Shown here: positions 51,971 to 61,025 of the stretch, one piece after another
How positions within the stretch are numbered: position 1 is the first letter of the stretch
How the letters are laid out: every line of letters begins with the position of its first letter
DNA from: Epilithonimonas zeae
Lineage (GTDB): Bacteria; Bacteroidota; Bacteroidia; Flavobacteriales; Weeksellaceae
NCBI RefSeq assembly: GCF_023278365.1
Contig: NZ_CP075338.1
Location: 2,046,001-2,110,000, forward strand
Length of the DNA: 64,000 bases
Reading direction: 5' to 3'
The notes under the pieces: model-generated
Told to the model about the DNA's origin: nothing
The model's input: only the letters and a program-made list of their open reading frames with translations
Database searches by the model: none
Made by a program: the position numbers and the translations under genes

Positions 51971-53854
51971 TTAAATTTTGGTTATTAAGATTTTTGTAGC
52001 GTCTATATTATTAATTTGCTTTCTAAATTTGATATAACTTGAGATTTTATCGACAGGGATAATGCCTTTATTCAATTGGAATTTTCTTTTAACAATAATT
52101 TTATCATCTTTTTGAGAAAACTCCATGGAATAATTCCCGTACTCTGAATCAATTTTCTTTGCTAATGGAAGTTCGGTAAATTTGTAATTTTTAGGAATCG
52201 AATACTCTATTTCGTAATCATCCGTAAATCCAAACGCAACTTCTACAGGAAACTTTCTGTTCTCAGAATTTTCCAAATAAAATCCACTATCTGCAACTGG
52301 TAATGCTCTGAAATAAATATCATTTCCTAATGCTTTTGAAAAGTTGTTCGCCTTAAAATTGATATCAAAAGACAACTTCCCGTTATCTCTATCGTTATTT
52401 AAATTATCATAATTGATTTCTGAAAAATTAAGAAAATTAAAATCTTCTTTCAAAGAATTTTTGAGTTCTTCGCTAGTCATCGACATTTTACCTAATTGAA
52501 AATCATAAAGTCCACCGGTAAAAGCAAATTTAAAAGTTCCCGATAGCGAGTTATCTTCAGAAATTTGAGCAGCAAACCGCATTTTTTCTTCACTGTCTTC
52601 CGATTTATAGGTAGGTGTATTGACAACTTTGGTCATTTTATCATCAATTAAAACTACATTTCTATTGCGTGTAGAATATCCCAAATGATTGAAAGCAATA
52701 TTTTGACTTGTATTCTCTAACCATATATCGCCTTCTTCTGTAGGGATATAGAGAATCACGTGATTACCACCCATTTTAGGGAAATTTTCGTCAAATTTCA
52801 TTGGGGTATTATCCATATAAATCTTTGCATAATATGATGGGATTCCCGCCGCTTTCAGCAAAACTCTCATATAATTAGTCAATGCTTTACAATCACCGTA
52901 AGCTTTTTTTCTCACCTCATCTGCCACCATCGGCTGCCAGCCACCAATGCCTATTCCAACAAAAACATATCTGGTCTTTTTTTGCATGTATTGATAGATT
53001 TTCTTGACCTTTTCCGAAGTAGAACCGGTAAGATTAAGACCATTAATCTCATTCTGAATTTCTGGTGTAATAACCGAAACTGGTTCTATCAAAGAACTAT
53101 ACCATTTTGCTAAACTTTGCCAGCTGGAAAAATCACCGCACTTTTCTTTCAGACAAGCTTTGTCCAATGCAAATTCTATTTTAGGAAAAATGGTTTCCGG
53201 ATCTGGTGCATACTTTTCTACTTGGTAAGCCGGAATATTTTTATAAGTCGCCACTAAATTATTCCCGGATTCTGAAACTTCAACTTTACCAAAAGAAGTG
53301 TCTGTGATTTTTTTTCTAAGATTAATTCCAGATTCATTTGTAAAACCAACACTCCAATTTTCAACAGAAACATTAGCCGATAAAAATGGCTGAAGCTCTG
53401 GTAAAAAGGCAGTGTCAGAAGTTTTGACAGTATATGTCAATTCGATAGTATAAGGATAAACTGGCTGGATTATTCTACTAGCCAATGCACGATAATCTGA
53501 GTAAAGATAAGAGTCGTCTGATTGACTGATATCATTCAAATCACTTTTTGAATAAGTCTTTATCAGTTTTCCAAACTCATTAAAAACTTTGAGTTTGACA
53601 TCAGAGATTCTACTGTATTTATTATAGGAGATATAAGCATACGAGTATTTTTCACCAGCTTTGTTTAAAATAGAAATTACTTTTTTCTCATTGATTTCCA
53701 TATTGTCCGCAGCCTTGATCAGATATTCAGAACTGTAATTCCTGATTACAGCATTCGCATCTTTCTTAAGCTCTTCCGGGATTTCTGAGATAGCGTAATT
53801 TTGTGAAAACATCTTGACAGATATTAACACAAAGAGGGTTATTAGTTTTTTCAT
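51971..53854 (-). CDS. DUF3857/transglutaminase-like protein with intact active site
   Basis: A 627-residue exported protein. I chose the ATG at 53854 (MKKLITLFVLISVKMFSQ), a clean signal peptide; the longer frame to 53917 overlaps ferritin. DUF3857 fills ~30-230, and a transglutaminase-like domain follows with Cys332 (AYGDCKALTNYM), His364 (GGNHVILYIP) and an acidic residue in GDIWLENTS, the Cys-His-Asp triad. The family's substrate is unknown. It follows ferritin by 13 bases and precedes the inactive paralogue by six, so the three form one operon. Confidence 0.85.
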   Translation of the reverse strand: MKKLITLFVLISVKMFSQNYAISEIPEELKKDANAVIRNYSSEYLIKAADNMEINEKKVISILNKAGEKYSYAYISYNKYSRISDVKLKVFNEFGKLIKTYSKSDLNDISQSDDSYLYSDYRALASRIIQPVYPYTIELTYTVKTSDTAFLPELQPFLSANVSVENWSVGFTNESGINLRKKITDTSFGKVEVSESGNNLVATYKNIPAYQVEKYAPDPETIFPKIEFALDKACLKEKCGDFSSWQSLAKWYSSLIEPVSVITPEIQNEINGLNLTGSTSEKVKKIYQYMQKKTRYVFVGIGIGGWQPMVADEVRKKAYGDCKALTNYMRVLLKAAGIPSYYAKIYMDNTPMKFDENFPKMGGNHVILYIPTEEGDIWLENTSQNIAFNHLGYSTRNRNVVLIDDKMTKVVNTPTYKSEDSEEKMRFAAQISEDNSLSGTFKFAFTGGLYDFQLGKMSMTSEELKNSLKEDFNFLNFSEINYDNLNNDRDNGKLSFDINFKANNFSKALGNDIYFRALPVADSGFYLENSENRKFPVEVAFGFTDDYEIEYSIPKNYKFTELPLAKKIDSEYGNYSMEFSQKDDKIIVKRKFQLNKGIIPVDKISSYIKFRKQINNIDATKILITKI

Positions 53855-53867
53855 CAATAAAATAAAA

Positions 53868-54377
53868 TTAATTCTCTGCAGCTGGATTGAAAACCCTTTG
53901 CGCCAATTCCTGGTCAAAGAGATACAATGCAGACGGATTGTCTTTTACCATTTTGATCTTGGTGACCAAAAGCGATGCGCTAGACTCTTCTTCCACCTGC
54001 TCATTGATAAACCATTGTAAAAAGCTTGTGGTTGCAAAATCGCCTTCGTCATTCGCTGCCTTTACGATATTGAAGATACTTTTCGTCACCAGTCTCTCGT
54101 GGTCTAGAGCTTTCTCAAAAATCTCCTGAGCGTTGTTGAATTCGTGTGGAGGTTTTGGAACTTCATTCAGGATGATTTGTCCGCCGATGTCGTTCACATA
54201 ATCAAACATTTTGTCTGCGTGCATCAATTCTTCTTTAGATTGTACTCGGAAATAGTTTCCAATCCCTTCCAAATCTTGCGCATAAAACCAAGCGCTCATG
54301 GAAAGATATAATTGTGCGGCGTATTGTTCTTTGGTAATTTGTTCGTTGACAAGCGTAATAATTTTCTCTGAAACCAT
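53868..54377 (-). CDS. ftnA: Ferritin
   Basis: A 169-residue non-haem ferritin. Ferroxidase ligands fall at Glu in ITKEQYAAQLY, Glu and His in EELMHADKMF, Glu in DHERLV, and Gln/Glu in INEQVEEESS, the bacterial ferritin pattern. 24 subunits would store iron as ferric mineral in the cytoplasm. It is the first gene of an operon with two DUF3857 proteins, a pairing for which I know no functional reason. Terminator of the gene was not obvious, in keeping with read-through. Confidence 0.94.
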   Translation of the reverse strand: MVSEKIITLVNEQITKEQYAAQLYLSMSAWFYAQDLEGIGNYFRVQSKEELMHADKMFDYVNDIGGQIILNEVPKPPHEFNNAQEIFEKALDHERLVTKSIFNIVKAANDEGDFATTSFLQWFINEQVEEESSASLLVTKIKMVKDNPSALYLFDQELAQRVFNPAAEN

Positions 54378-54430
54378 AACTTTATGTATTTTTTTATGAA
54401 ATTTTAACTTTAAGACCCAAATATAAAAAA

Positions 54431-54458
54431 AAGAGCCGTTAAAAAATAACGACTCTCT
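54431..54458 (-). terminator. Terminator of the Spy-like gene
   Basis: agag-c-cgtta and taacg-a-ctct form a stem with one mismatch; on the minus strand it is followed by an eight-base T-run (read as aaaaaaaa at 54425-54432). Confidence 0.75.
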
Positions 54459-54482
54459 CTGAAATTAATCACTAACTAAAAA

Positions 54483-54857
54483 CTATTTAACAACCGTAGC
54501 ATCCACTTTTTTTCTTGCTTGGAAGTGCTCTTTTCTTTCTGCCATTTTTTTAGCCTTCAACTCCTGGAACTTTTTATATTGCTCAGGCGTTAAGATTTTC
54601 TGCATTTCAGCTTCATTTTCTTTCATCTTCTGCATTCTGTCTTCTTTTTTAGCTGTCATTTCTTGCTTTCTTTCAGCAGCTTTAGATTCGTGCAAAGCTT
54701 TGATTTGAGCAACTTGGGCATCAGTCAAATTCAATTCTTGTTTCATTTGCTGCAAACGTTCTGCTTTTTTCTGAGTGAAATCTGCTTTTGTAGTTGTTTG
54801 TGCAAATCCGAAAACACCTAGTCCAAGAAATGCCGCGCTTAAAATTAATTTTTTCAT
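54483..54857 (-). CDS. Secreted Spy/CpxP-like helical protein
   Basis: A 124-residue protein with a signal peptide (MKKLILSAAFLGLGVFGFAQ). The rest is highly charged and helical, rich in Lys, Glu, Met and Gln (KAERLQQMKQELNLTDAQVAQIKAL; LTPEQYKKFQELKAKKM), the pattern of LTxxQ-type Spy/CpxP-like periplasmic proteins. These bind unfolded proteins or metals, but none of this is shown for this gene. The two LT..Q units seem to be an internal repeat. It is separately transcribed. Confidence 0.72.
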   Translation of the reverse strand: MKKLILSAAFLGLGVFGFAQTTTKADFTQKKAERLQQMKQELNLTDAQVAQIKALHESKAAERKQEMTAKKEDRMQKMKENEAEMQKILTPEQYKKFQELKAKKMAERKEHFQARKKVDATVVK

Positions 54858-54959
54858 TTTTTTTCGATTTTAATATTTATAAATTTTATCTGTTGGTTTG
54901 ATATCTTAAAAATTATAAGGTTAAGGTCTTAAATTATAATTTTTTGTTAAATCTTATTT

Positions 54960-55943
54960 TTATCTTGAAACCAATCTATTTCCGGAGTTTCTGCTGCTGT
55001 TTTCAGATCTTGGTGCAGAATTTCTTTGATTTCCATTGCTTCTGTTTTCTATTCTTCTTTCAGAATTTTGATTTTGTCTGATGCCACCTTGGTTTCTGAT
55101 TCCTGCATTTTCATTCGTTCTTACATTTTCATTTCTGGGATTTCTGATCCCGCCAAGATTATTTCCATTGGACAGATTTCTTGGATTCTCATTTCGTATT
55201 CCATTATTTCTAATGTTATCATTTTGAGTTCTGATATTTCCATTATCATTTGATCTCACACCTTCATTTCTTGGATTTCTGATTCCGCCAATATTTCCGT
55301 TAGAACCACTTCTTGGATTATCATTTCTGATTCCGTTGTTTCTGGTTGGATTTATCATTCCTTGGTTTCTAACATTTTCTCTAAATCCTTCTTTGAAATT
55401 TCCTCGGTTCACTTTGTAGATATTAATATTCACATTTCTATAAACTGGTCTTACAGGATATCGTCTTGCATAGAAATTCACGCAACGGTTTCTGTAATAA
55501 ACAAAAGGACTTGCTCCACGGAAATAATTATTTTGATAAACTACAAAGATTCTTGGCCCCAGGATATTTTGCAAAGCATAGAATCTGTCATAATACCATC
55601 TGTCAGGATTCCATCTGTAATAAGAATTCCAGGCAGCGTAAGAAGCAAAACGATTATTTAGCATCATAATCTGGTCAATCTGGAAAGGTGTCAATCTATA
55701 TTGGACAAAAAACTGATTCCAGTTTACAGAAAAAACAGCCTGTCTGTAATCGTTATAATAACCTTGGTAATATTGATCCGGATAATAATCTGCAGGATAG
55801 TTGTAATAATAATCGTCCGGATAATCATAAGAGTTATCGTAATATTCGTAGCCGTTATATTCGTTTGGGTAAGTATCGTAATAATCTTGTGCAGAAACTA
55901 ATCCTCCAAAAATAATCGCAAGAGTTAAAAATATCTTTTTCAT
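54960..55943 (-). CDS. Secreted Asn/Arg/Gly-rich repeat protein
   Basis: A 327-residue protein with a signal peptide (MKKIFLTLAIIFGGLVSAQ), a tyrosine-rich segment (20-70; YYDTYPNEYNGYEYYDN), a compact aromatic region (about 75-180), and a tail from 195 dominated by N, R, G and S. The tail holds a duplicated ~43-residue unit with GIRN(D/E)NPR, GGIRNPRNE and VR(S/T)N(D/E)N. No enzyme motif. It may be a surface or biofilm matrix protein by composition; that is an inference. Total charge of the tail is positive. Confidence 0.68.
   Translation of the reverse strand: MKKIFLTLAIIFGGLVSAQDYYDTYPNEYNGYEYYDNSYDYPDDYYYNYPADYYPDQYYQGYYNDYRQAVFSVNWNQFFVQYRLTPFQIDQIMMLNNRFASYAAWNSYYRWNPDRWYYDRFYALQNILGPRIFVVYQNNYFRGASPFVYYRNRCVNFYARRYPVRPVYRNVNINIYKVNRGNFKEGFRENVRNQGMINPTRNNGIRNDNPRSGSNGNIGGIRNPRNEGVRSNDNGNIRTQNDNIRNNGIRNENPRNLSNGNNLGGIRNPRNENVRTNENAGIRNQGGIRQNQNSERRIENRSNGNQRNSAPRSENSSRNSGNRLVSR
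55095..55345 (-). repeat. In-frame tandem duplication coding the Asn/Arg-rich tail
   Basis: Two DNA copies of about 129 bases encode NNGIRNxNPR...GGIRNPRNExVRxN. The amino-acid copies differ at several positions, so the duplication has aged but the frame is kept. Confidence 0.6.
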
Positions 55944-56130
55944 AACTTTTTATTTTAAAAATTAAATTCGAAAATTCATTTTTCACTTAAAATGAAACTT
56001 TCTATCTTTTGGATATTGACGGATAATAAAAGTTAAACGAAAATTTAGATTCCGGATTCAAATTCAATTCAAAAATCAAATTCACACTGATAATCAGCGT
56101 GATAATTTTCATTAATTATAACAAAAAAAT

Positions 56131-56165
56131 AACCCTTTCAAAGTTTGAAACTCTGAAAGGGTTTT
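56131..56165 (-). terminator. Terminator of malQ
   Basis: aaccctttcaaag and ctctgaaagggtt form a 12-13-base near-perfect stem; the minus-strand side ends in a seven-base T-run. Confidence 0.8.
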
Positions 56166-56211
56166 ATGAAAAGTTATTCAAAATAAAATTTTGAATAGGT
56201 AAACTTAAAAA

Positions 56212-58863
56212 TTAAAATCGGTCGCTATTTTCAACCCAGCTTGCAATTTTTTGATTGAATCTTTTTTGGGTTTTCAAATCTTCCAAGTTCACGTGCATTC
56301 TGTATCGCCAATAATGTGGAAAAACTGCAGGATTATTGATTCTTTCTTCGTCCATATTCGGATTCATCAACTCCTCATCTGTTGCCAAAAATTCCTGAAT
56401 CGGGAAAATCGCCAACATTGCATCGGTATAAAGATGCTGTTTCATAATCATTTCTGATAATTCCGGAGCCAAATCCCAAGGCGCTGTTCCATATTGCCCT
56501 AATTGATTGTTGAAATATTTTTGAGTCAAATTTCTATCCTCGTGCCACCATTGTCTCAGCGTAGAACTATCGTGAGAAGATGCTGTAACAACATTCAGGT
56601 AACTTGCATTTTTCGGGTCGTACCAAGCGATATTTTCGGAAGGCATTCTCTGAACTTTCAAAGCGGTAATCGCCAATTTATCCATTACAACCGGAACCGA
56701 ATCAGGAACCAAACCTAAATCCTCACCACAAATCAACATCGTTGTAGAATTCAGTAAAGCTGGTAATTTTTCCATCGCTTTCTGGTACCAAAGTCCATCC
56801 TGGCGTTTGAAGAAATAATCATTGTAAACATCATTCAGTTTCGCTTTTTCCCAGTCCGGAAGATATTTGTAAGAAGTAGTTTTTGCAATGTTAAATCTTG
56901 GATGATAAACAATTCCGTTCTCAGTTTCTTCGGTTAAGAATAGAACATTTCCTGCCAGAGAGATCAATTTTTCTTCTGCCCAGTCCCAAGATTCTTTTTT
57001 GAAATAATCGGTTAATTTTCTCTGAGTATCAAATTCCGGTTTAAAAGTAATTGTTCCATTATGAGTATCAAAAAATTGATTCTGAACTTTATCTTTCGCA
57101 TCTCCGAAGTTTTCCCAAAGAATTGGGTCATTCACAAATGGTTTAACATAACGGTCAAAGCTAAATGGAATTTGTCTGTCCGCAAACTCTTTTTCTGTAA
57201 CAGGAAGCGCTGGATAAAAATATCCCAGCAATCCTTGAGTCGCAGAAATCGGCATTCTCCAGATTCTGAAAAATCCAAGAATGTGGTCGATCCTCATTGC
57301 GTCAAAATACTGTTCCAGAACTTTGAAACGTTTTTTCCACCATTGGTAACCGTCCGCTTTCATCACTTCCCAGTTATAAGTAGGGAATTCCCAGTTTTGT
57401 CCCAAATCCGAGAATTGGTCTGGTGGCGCTCCGGCCTGGAAATCCATTCCGAACAATTCCGGTTCTGTCCAGGCTTCTACAGAATGTCGGTAAATCCCAA
57501 TCGGTAAATCTCCTTTTACAGAAATCCCCAAATGATGAAGATATTCTACAGCATCTTGTAACTGCAAATGCAATTGATACTGAACCCAAGCATGAAGCAT
57601 CAACTGAGAATATTCTTTATGTTTTGGTGAATAAAGTGTTGCTACTTTTCCAGCCACATATTTTTTATGAGTCTTCCATTCATTAAAATTCGGGGTTTTG
57701 TATTTGTCTCTCAAAACACAAAATGCAGAGTAAGGCATCAGCCATTCCTCATTATCTTTAATGAATTTTTTGAAGTTTTTATCTTTTAGAATCTTGTCTT
57801 TATTCTCTTCGAAAACGGCTGTTGCATACTTCCATTTTCCGGAAATCATCTGCTCGTAATCAATCAAAGACAAGGCATTCAGTTCTGCTTTTTTTGCTTG
57901 ATAATCTTCAACCAAATCTTTTGGCAAAGCATATTCTAACTTCTCAATCGAAAGATATTGCGGATGAAGTGCATAAACCGAAATCGCTGCATAAGGATAA
58001 GAATCTGTCCAAGTGTAATTCGCAGTCGTATCGTTAATAGGTAAAATTTGAATCACAGAAAGCTTGGTTTCATTAGCCCAATCTCCTAGTTTCTTGATAT
58101 CAGGAAATTCTCCAACTCCGAAACCGTCTTCCGTTCTCAAAGAGAAAACCGGAACTGCAACACCTGCAGAATGCCAAAGCGTATGGTTATCGAATTTGAA
58201 ATAGTGATCTGCTTTCACATAAAGAATATCTTTGTTCGGATTTCCGAAAACCCAACGATTTTCGCCTGGTTCTACATAAAAAATCTTACCCGTATTTTTG
58301 TCTTTAATCGCGTATTTGTAAAGAATCGTTTGATGAGAATTGATTTCTACGCCGGTTTCCCAAACACCGTAATCTGTTTCATTCAGCTCAATGGCTTTTT
58401 CATAATCCCAATTTCCCAAAGCATCTACATTTCCAATCAAAACCAATTGCCAGTTTGGATGATAAAGCGGCGCTTCTATTCGAAAAAGATGCGTGTGCTT
58501 TTTAACAACTGCTGATTTTGCTGATTGAAATCCTTGCAAACGGTTGTGAAGGATTTTGTTGGTCAAATAATTTTCAGGGAAATTTTTGAGATTCCATTGG
58601 TCAAAGATGACAAATTCTTTGAAGCTGTTCGGAAGGTTGAGCTGATGAAAAGGAATTTCTTCCTCCAAAACTCCCCCATCTTCGTTCAAGACAAGATATT
58701 TGTATAGAATTGATTTAGAAAAATAATCCAATTCTGTGGTCCAGTTGTTATTTTCGGAATAGTCTAAGTTGTAGTCCCGATACTCCGCTTTGTCCTCGAA
58801 CAGACGCAAAACGAGTCGCTGGCCAACTTTTGTCCCGAAGTTAACACTAAAGTATAGTTTCAT
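56212..58863 (-). CDS. malQ: 4-alpha-glucanotransferase (amylomaltase) with N-terminal starch-binding domains
   Basis: An 883-residue GH77 enzyme moving glucan chains between maltodextrins in the cytoplasm. Two CBM20-like domains occupy the first ~230 residues (VNFGTKVGQRLVLRLFEDKAEY and NWQLVLIGNVDALGNWDYEKAIEL), the long-form MalQ arrangement. GH77 parts: MRIDHILGFFRIW (nucleophile region), CGEDLGLVPDSVPVVMD (acid/base Glu), and TASSHDSSTLRQWW. There is no signal peptide. Its terminator is at 56131-56165. The next genes are unrelated, so it appears as a single gene here. Confidence 0.94.
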   Translation of the reverse strand: MKLYFSVNFGTKVGQRLVLRLFEDKAEYRDYNLDYSENNNWTTELDYFSKSILYKYLVLNEDGGVLEEEIPFHQLNLPNSFKEFVIFDQWNLKNFPENYLTNKILHNRLQGFQSAKSAVVKKHTHLFRIEAPLYHPNWQLVLIGNVDALGNWDYEKAIELNETDYGVWETGVEINSHQTILYKYAIKDKNTGKIFYVEPGENRWVFGNPNKDILYVKADHYFKFDNHTLWHSAGVAVPVFSLRTEDGFGVGEFPDIKKLGDWANETKLSVIQILPINDTTANYTWTDSYPYAAISVYALHPQYLSIEKLEYALPKDLVEDYQAKKAELNALSLIDYEQMISGKWKYATAVFEENKDKILKDKNFKKFIKDNEEWLMPYSAFCVLRDKYKTPNFNEWKTHKKYVAGKVATLYSPKHKEYSQLMLHAWVQYQLHLQLQDAVEYLHHLGISVKGDLPIGIYRHSVEAWTEPELFGMDFQAGAPPDQFSDLGQNWEFPTYNWEVMKADGYQWWKKRFKVLEQYFDAMRIDHILGFFRIWRMPISATQGLLGYFYPALPVTEKEFADRQIPFSFDRYVKPFVNDPILWENFGDAKDKVQNQFFDTHNGTITFKPEFDTQRKLTDYFKKESWDWAEEKLISLAGNVLFLTEETENGIVYHPRFNIAKTTSYKYLPDWEKAKLNDVYNDYFFKRQDGLWYQKAMEKLPALLNSTTMLICGEDLGLVPDSVPVVMDKLAITALKVQRMPSENIAWYDPKNASYLNVVTASSHDSSTLRQWWHEDRNLTQKYFNNQLGQYGTAPWDLAPELSEMIMKQHLYTDAMLAIFPIQEFLATDEELMNPNMDEERINNPAVFPHYWRYRMHVNLEDLKTQKRFNQKIASWVENSDRF

Positions 58864-58934
58864 TTATTAAGGTCTATTAATATTGACGCAATTTAACGAA
58901 TTATTGAATTACAACTAATATTCCCGTAAAAAAA

Positions 58935-59657
58935 TCATTTTTTCGTAATCCTTTCGAGGTAAGCATTAATATTATTGTCCAACGCAACCGTAATTCCGCC
59001 TACGTTTTTGGCTTTCATATACATCAGAACTTTTTCGTCTTTTAATGAAAACATTAAGAAATCATTGAATTTATCAGGTGAAATTCCTGCTTCAGCAAAA
59101 TACTCTAAGTCTACATTATTCTGAATCCAAGCCAAATCTTCCTGCAAATCTTCATATTTGTAGCGATTTTTCAGGCGTCGCGAATTACCCGAAAGCCATT
59201 TATAAAGATTATCAATATTAAGTTGAGCAAATACCAAAGGCAACAAAACTTCTTTTGCTTCAACAGGTTTTTCACGTGGCTTTTCTGGTCCTTTTGGTAA
59301 TCCGATATCTTTTCTGAGTTTTTCCTCCTGAGATTCTGCAAGGTTTTTATTAATGATTTTAACTTCTTCTATCTCTTGCGGAATTTTCTCCAATTTGACT
59401 ACCTGAAAATTATTACTCGTAATAACTATTTTTCCTAATTTGTAACTTTCCTTAGCAAATCGAATTTCATCACCAATATTCGCATTAACCACAAATTTCC
59501 CGTAGGCATCGCTGTATGTTTTTTGATTGGTGGTCATATTCACAATCAGAACCTTGGGAATCAAAACTTCGTCCTCTGACATTACATTTCCTGAAATGTT
59601 CTGAGAAAAGATAAAACCCGATAAAATGAGAAGAAGAACCTGTAAAAATCGTTTCAA
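58935..59657 (-). CDS. Secreted protein with carboxypeptidase regulatory-like (transthyretin) domain
   Basis: A 240-residue protein with a signal peptide (MKRFLQVLLLILSGFIFSQ). Residues ~20-90 look like a CarboxypepD_reg-like beta sandwich (ISGNVMSEDEVLIPKVLIVN...YGKFVVNANIGDEI). The rest is charged and helical (KPREKPVEAKEVLLP; NRYKYEDLQEDLAWIQ). No catalytic motif. Such domains often sit at the N-terminus of outer-membrane proteins, but here it is a stand-alone protein. I cannot assign a role. Confidence 0.7.
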   Translation of the reverse strand: MKRFLQVLLLILSGFIFSQNISGNVMSEDEVLIPKVLIVNMTTNQKTYSDAYGKFVVNANIGDEIRFAKESYKLGKIVITSNNFQVVKLEKIPQEIEEVKIINKNLAESQEEKLRKDIGLPKGPEKPREKPVEAKEVLLPLVFAQLNIDNLYKWLSGNSRRLKNRYKYEDLQEDLAWIQNNVDLEYFAEAGISPDKFNDFLMFSLKDEKVLMYMKAKNVGGITVALDNNINAYLERITKK

Positions 59658-59700
59658 GCGTTGATAGTTTTGGCCAAAAATAAACTTCTTTGCTAAAATA

Positions 59701-59736
59701 AAAATACGGTTTAACTTTCGTTAACCGTATTTTTAT
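59701..59736 (-). terminator. Terminator of the T9SS cargo gene
   Basis: aaaatacggtt(t)aac and gttaaccgtatttt form a stem with one bulged base; on the minus strand it is followed by T5. It lies between the T9SS cargo stop (59757) and the next minus-strand gene. Confidence 0.75.
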
Positions 59737-59756
59737 TATTTATGATTAAAAGTAGA

Positions 59757-60908
59757 TTATCTAACAACAATTTTCTTAGAAACAATTGTTTTTCCATTTT
59801 CAGATTCTACATTAACCACATAAACACCGGAAACTAATTTTCCTAATTCAATTCGGTTTTCAGAATTGGAAATATTGGTAATGGTTTGATTAGAAACCAG
59901 ATTTCCGGAAGCGTTGTAAACTTTCACATTAGCATTTCCTTTTTGATTATTGGCAATTCTTACATTCACAAAACCTTCGGAAACTTTTGTCGGGTAAATA
60001 TCATTTTTATTAATGTCAACCGCCAATTTATTTGATTTCAAAACATAAGGACTTCCAAGATCATAAATCGGCATATTAAGATTGTTATTCATCTTTTCCG
60101 CCTGCAAAGTTTCGAGATTCAAAGTATGGAAAACACCACCTTTTGCGCTTGCCAAAACAATTTTTCCTTCAGAATTAACAGCAGCTCCATTGATAGAAAA
60201 ATTCTCAGGCAAAGATTTTATTTTCCCAACGAATTTAGCTTTCATATCATTCAAAGACACTTTGAAGATACTTCCAAAAGCTGAAAAAACATAAAAATTA
60301 TTATTATCATCAGCAATCATATCGCCTCCAAAGCCAGTTTGCATCTTGCTTAACTGATTTTCACCATTTCCAGAATCATCTTTCACAACGCCTAAATCTG
60401 TAACCGCATATTTTCCATCTTTGCTAGAAATTTTCAGAAGCTGAGAACCTGAATTGGAAAGCGCATAGACGTTGCCATCATTCCCTGTTGCCATTCTGGA
60501 AAACTGCGAACCAGTGTCGCAAGATGTCGGATTGGAAAGATTATTTTCCAGCAACGTGATGTCTTTTGTTTTGGAATCCAAAATATAAATATTGGAAGAA
60601 AACATCGGCATATAAACCAATTTCCCTCTTCCATCGACAGCTAAAGCTGCAATTTGACTGGATAAAGCATTGGCAGAAGATTCAACATCTTCAGAAATAT
60701 CTTTGTTTAATTTGCTGGAATAAACTCTAGGCTGGTCTTTACCTGACAAAAGAATATTTTCAGTAATTCCTTTCCTGGAATCCAAAGCACGAAAATCCTG
60801 AAAAATAATATTTGCAGCATCTTTTCCAGTGAGTGCAAAAATATCCTGCTGAGCAAAAGAACTTGCGCCAATAAACAATAAAAGTAAAGTTGATAGAGAT
60901 TTTTTCAT
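59757..60908 (-). CDS. T9SS type A cargo protein with beta-propeller-like repeats
   Basis: A 383-residue secreted protein with signal peptide (MKKSLSTLLLLFIGASSFAQQ). The middle (60-290) has repeats of the type GRGKLVYMPMFSSNIYILDSK..., GNDGNVYALSNSGSQLLKIS..., DDNNNFYVFSAFGSIFKVS..., NSEGKIVLASAKGGVFHTLN..., four to five blades of a propeller-like fold. The last ~80 residues (IYPTKVSEGFVNVRI...LVSGVYVVNVESENGKTIVSKKIVV) are a T9SS C-terminal sorting domain. Likely role is binding at the cell surface. No ligand site is recognised. Confidence 0.8.
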   Translation of the reverse strand: MKKSLSTLLLLFIGASSFAQQDIFALTGKDAANIIFQDFRALDSRKGITENILLSGKDQPRVYSSKLNKDISEDVESSANALSSQIAALAVDGRGKLVYMPMFSSNIYILDSKTKDITLLENNLSNPTSCDTGSQFSRMATGNDGNVYALSNSGSQLLKISSKDGKYAVTDLGVVKDDSGNGENQLSKMQTGFGGDMIADDNNNFYVFSAFGSIFKVSLNDMKAKFVGKIKSLPENFSINGAAVNSEGKIVLASAKGGVFHTLNLETLQAEKMNNNLNMPIYDLGSPYVLKSNKLAVDINKNDIYPTKVSEGFVNVRIANNQKGNANVKVYNASGNLVSNQTITNISNSENRIELGKLVSGVYVVNVESENGKTIVSKKIVVR

Positions 60909-60972
60909 AGTAAAAGTGTTTAATTAATTGACACTAAGTTAAGTATTTCTACAATATAATACTTACATCAAC

Positions 60973-61007
60973 AAAAAAACCTTCCGTTTTTTACGAAAGG
61001 TTTAAAT
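60973..61007 (-). terminator. Terminator of cysS
   Basis: aaaccttccgt and acgaaaggttt pair over about 10 bases with a T-rich loop; the minus-strand end is a seven-base T-run. It sits 19 bases beyond the cysS stop. Confidence 0.7.
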
Positions 61008-61025
61008 ATTTATTGTTTTAATGAA

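Noticed and set aside
53855-53917. Extended N-terminus of the DUF3857 protein overlapping ferritin
   Set aside because: It adds 21 residues in front of a clear signal peptide that begins at 53854.
55095-55345. CRISPR-like tandem repeats in the Asn/Arg-rich gene
   Set aside because: The period is about 129 bases, the copies are imperfect, lie in an open frame and code for a repeated peptide; there are no spacers and no cas genes.
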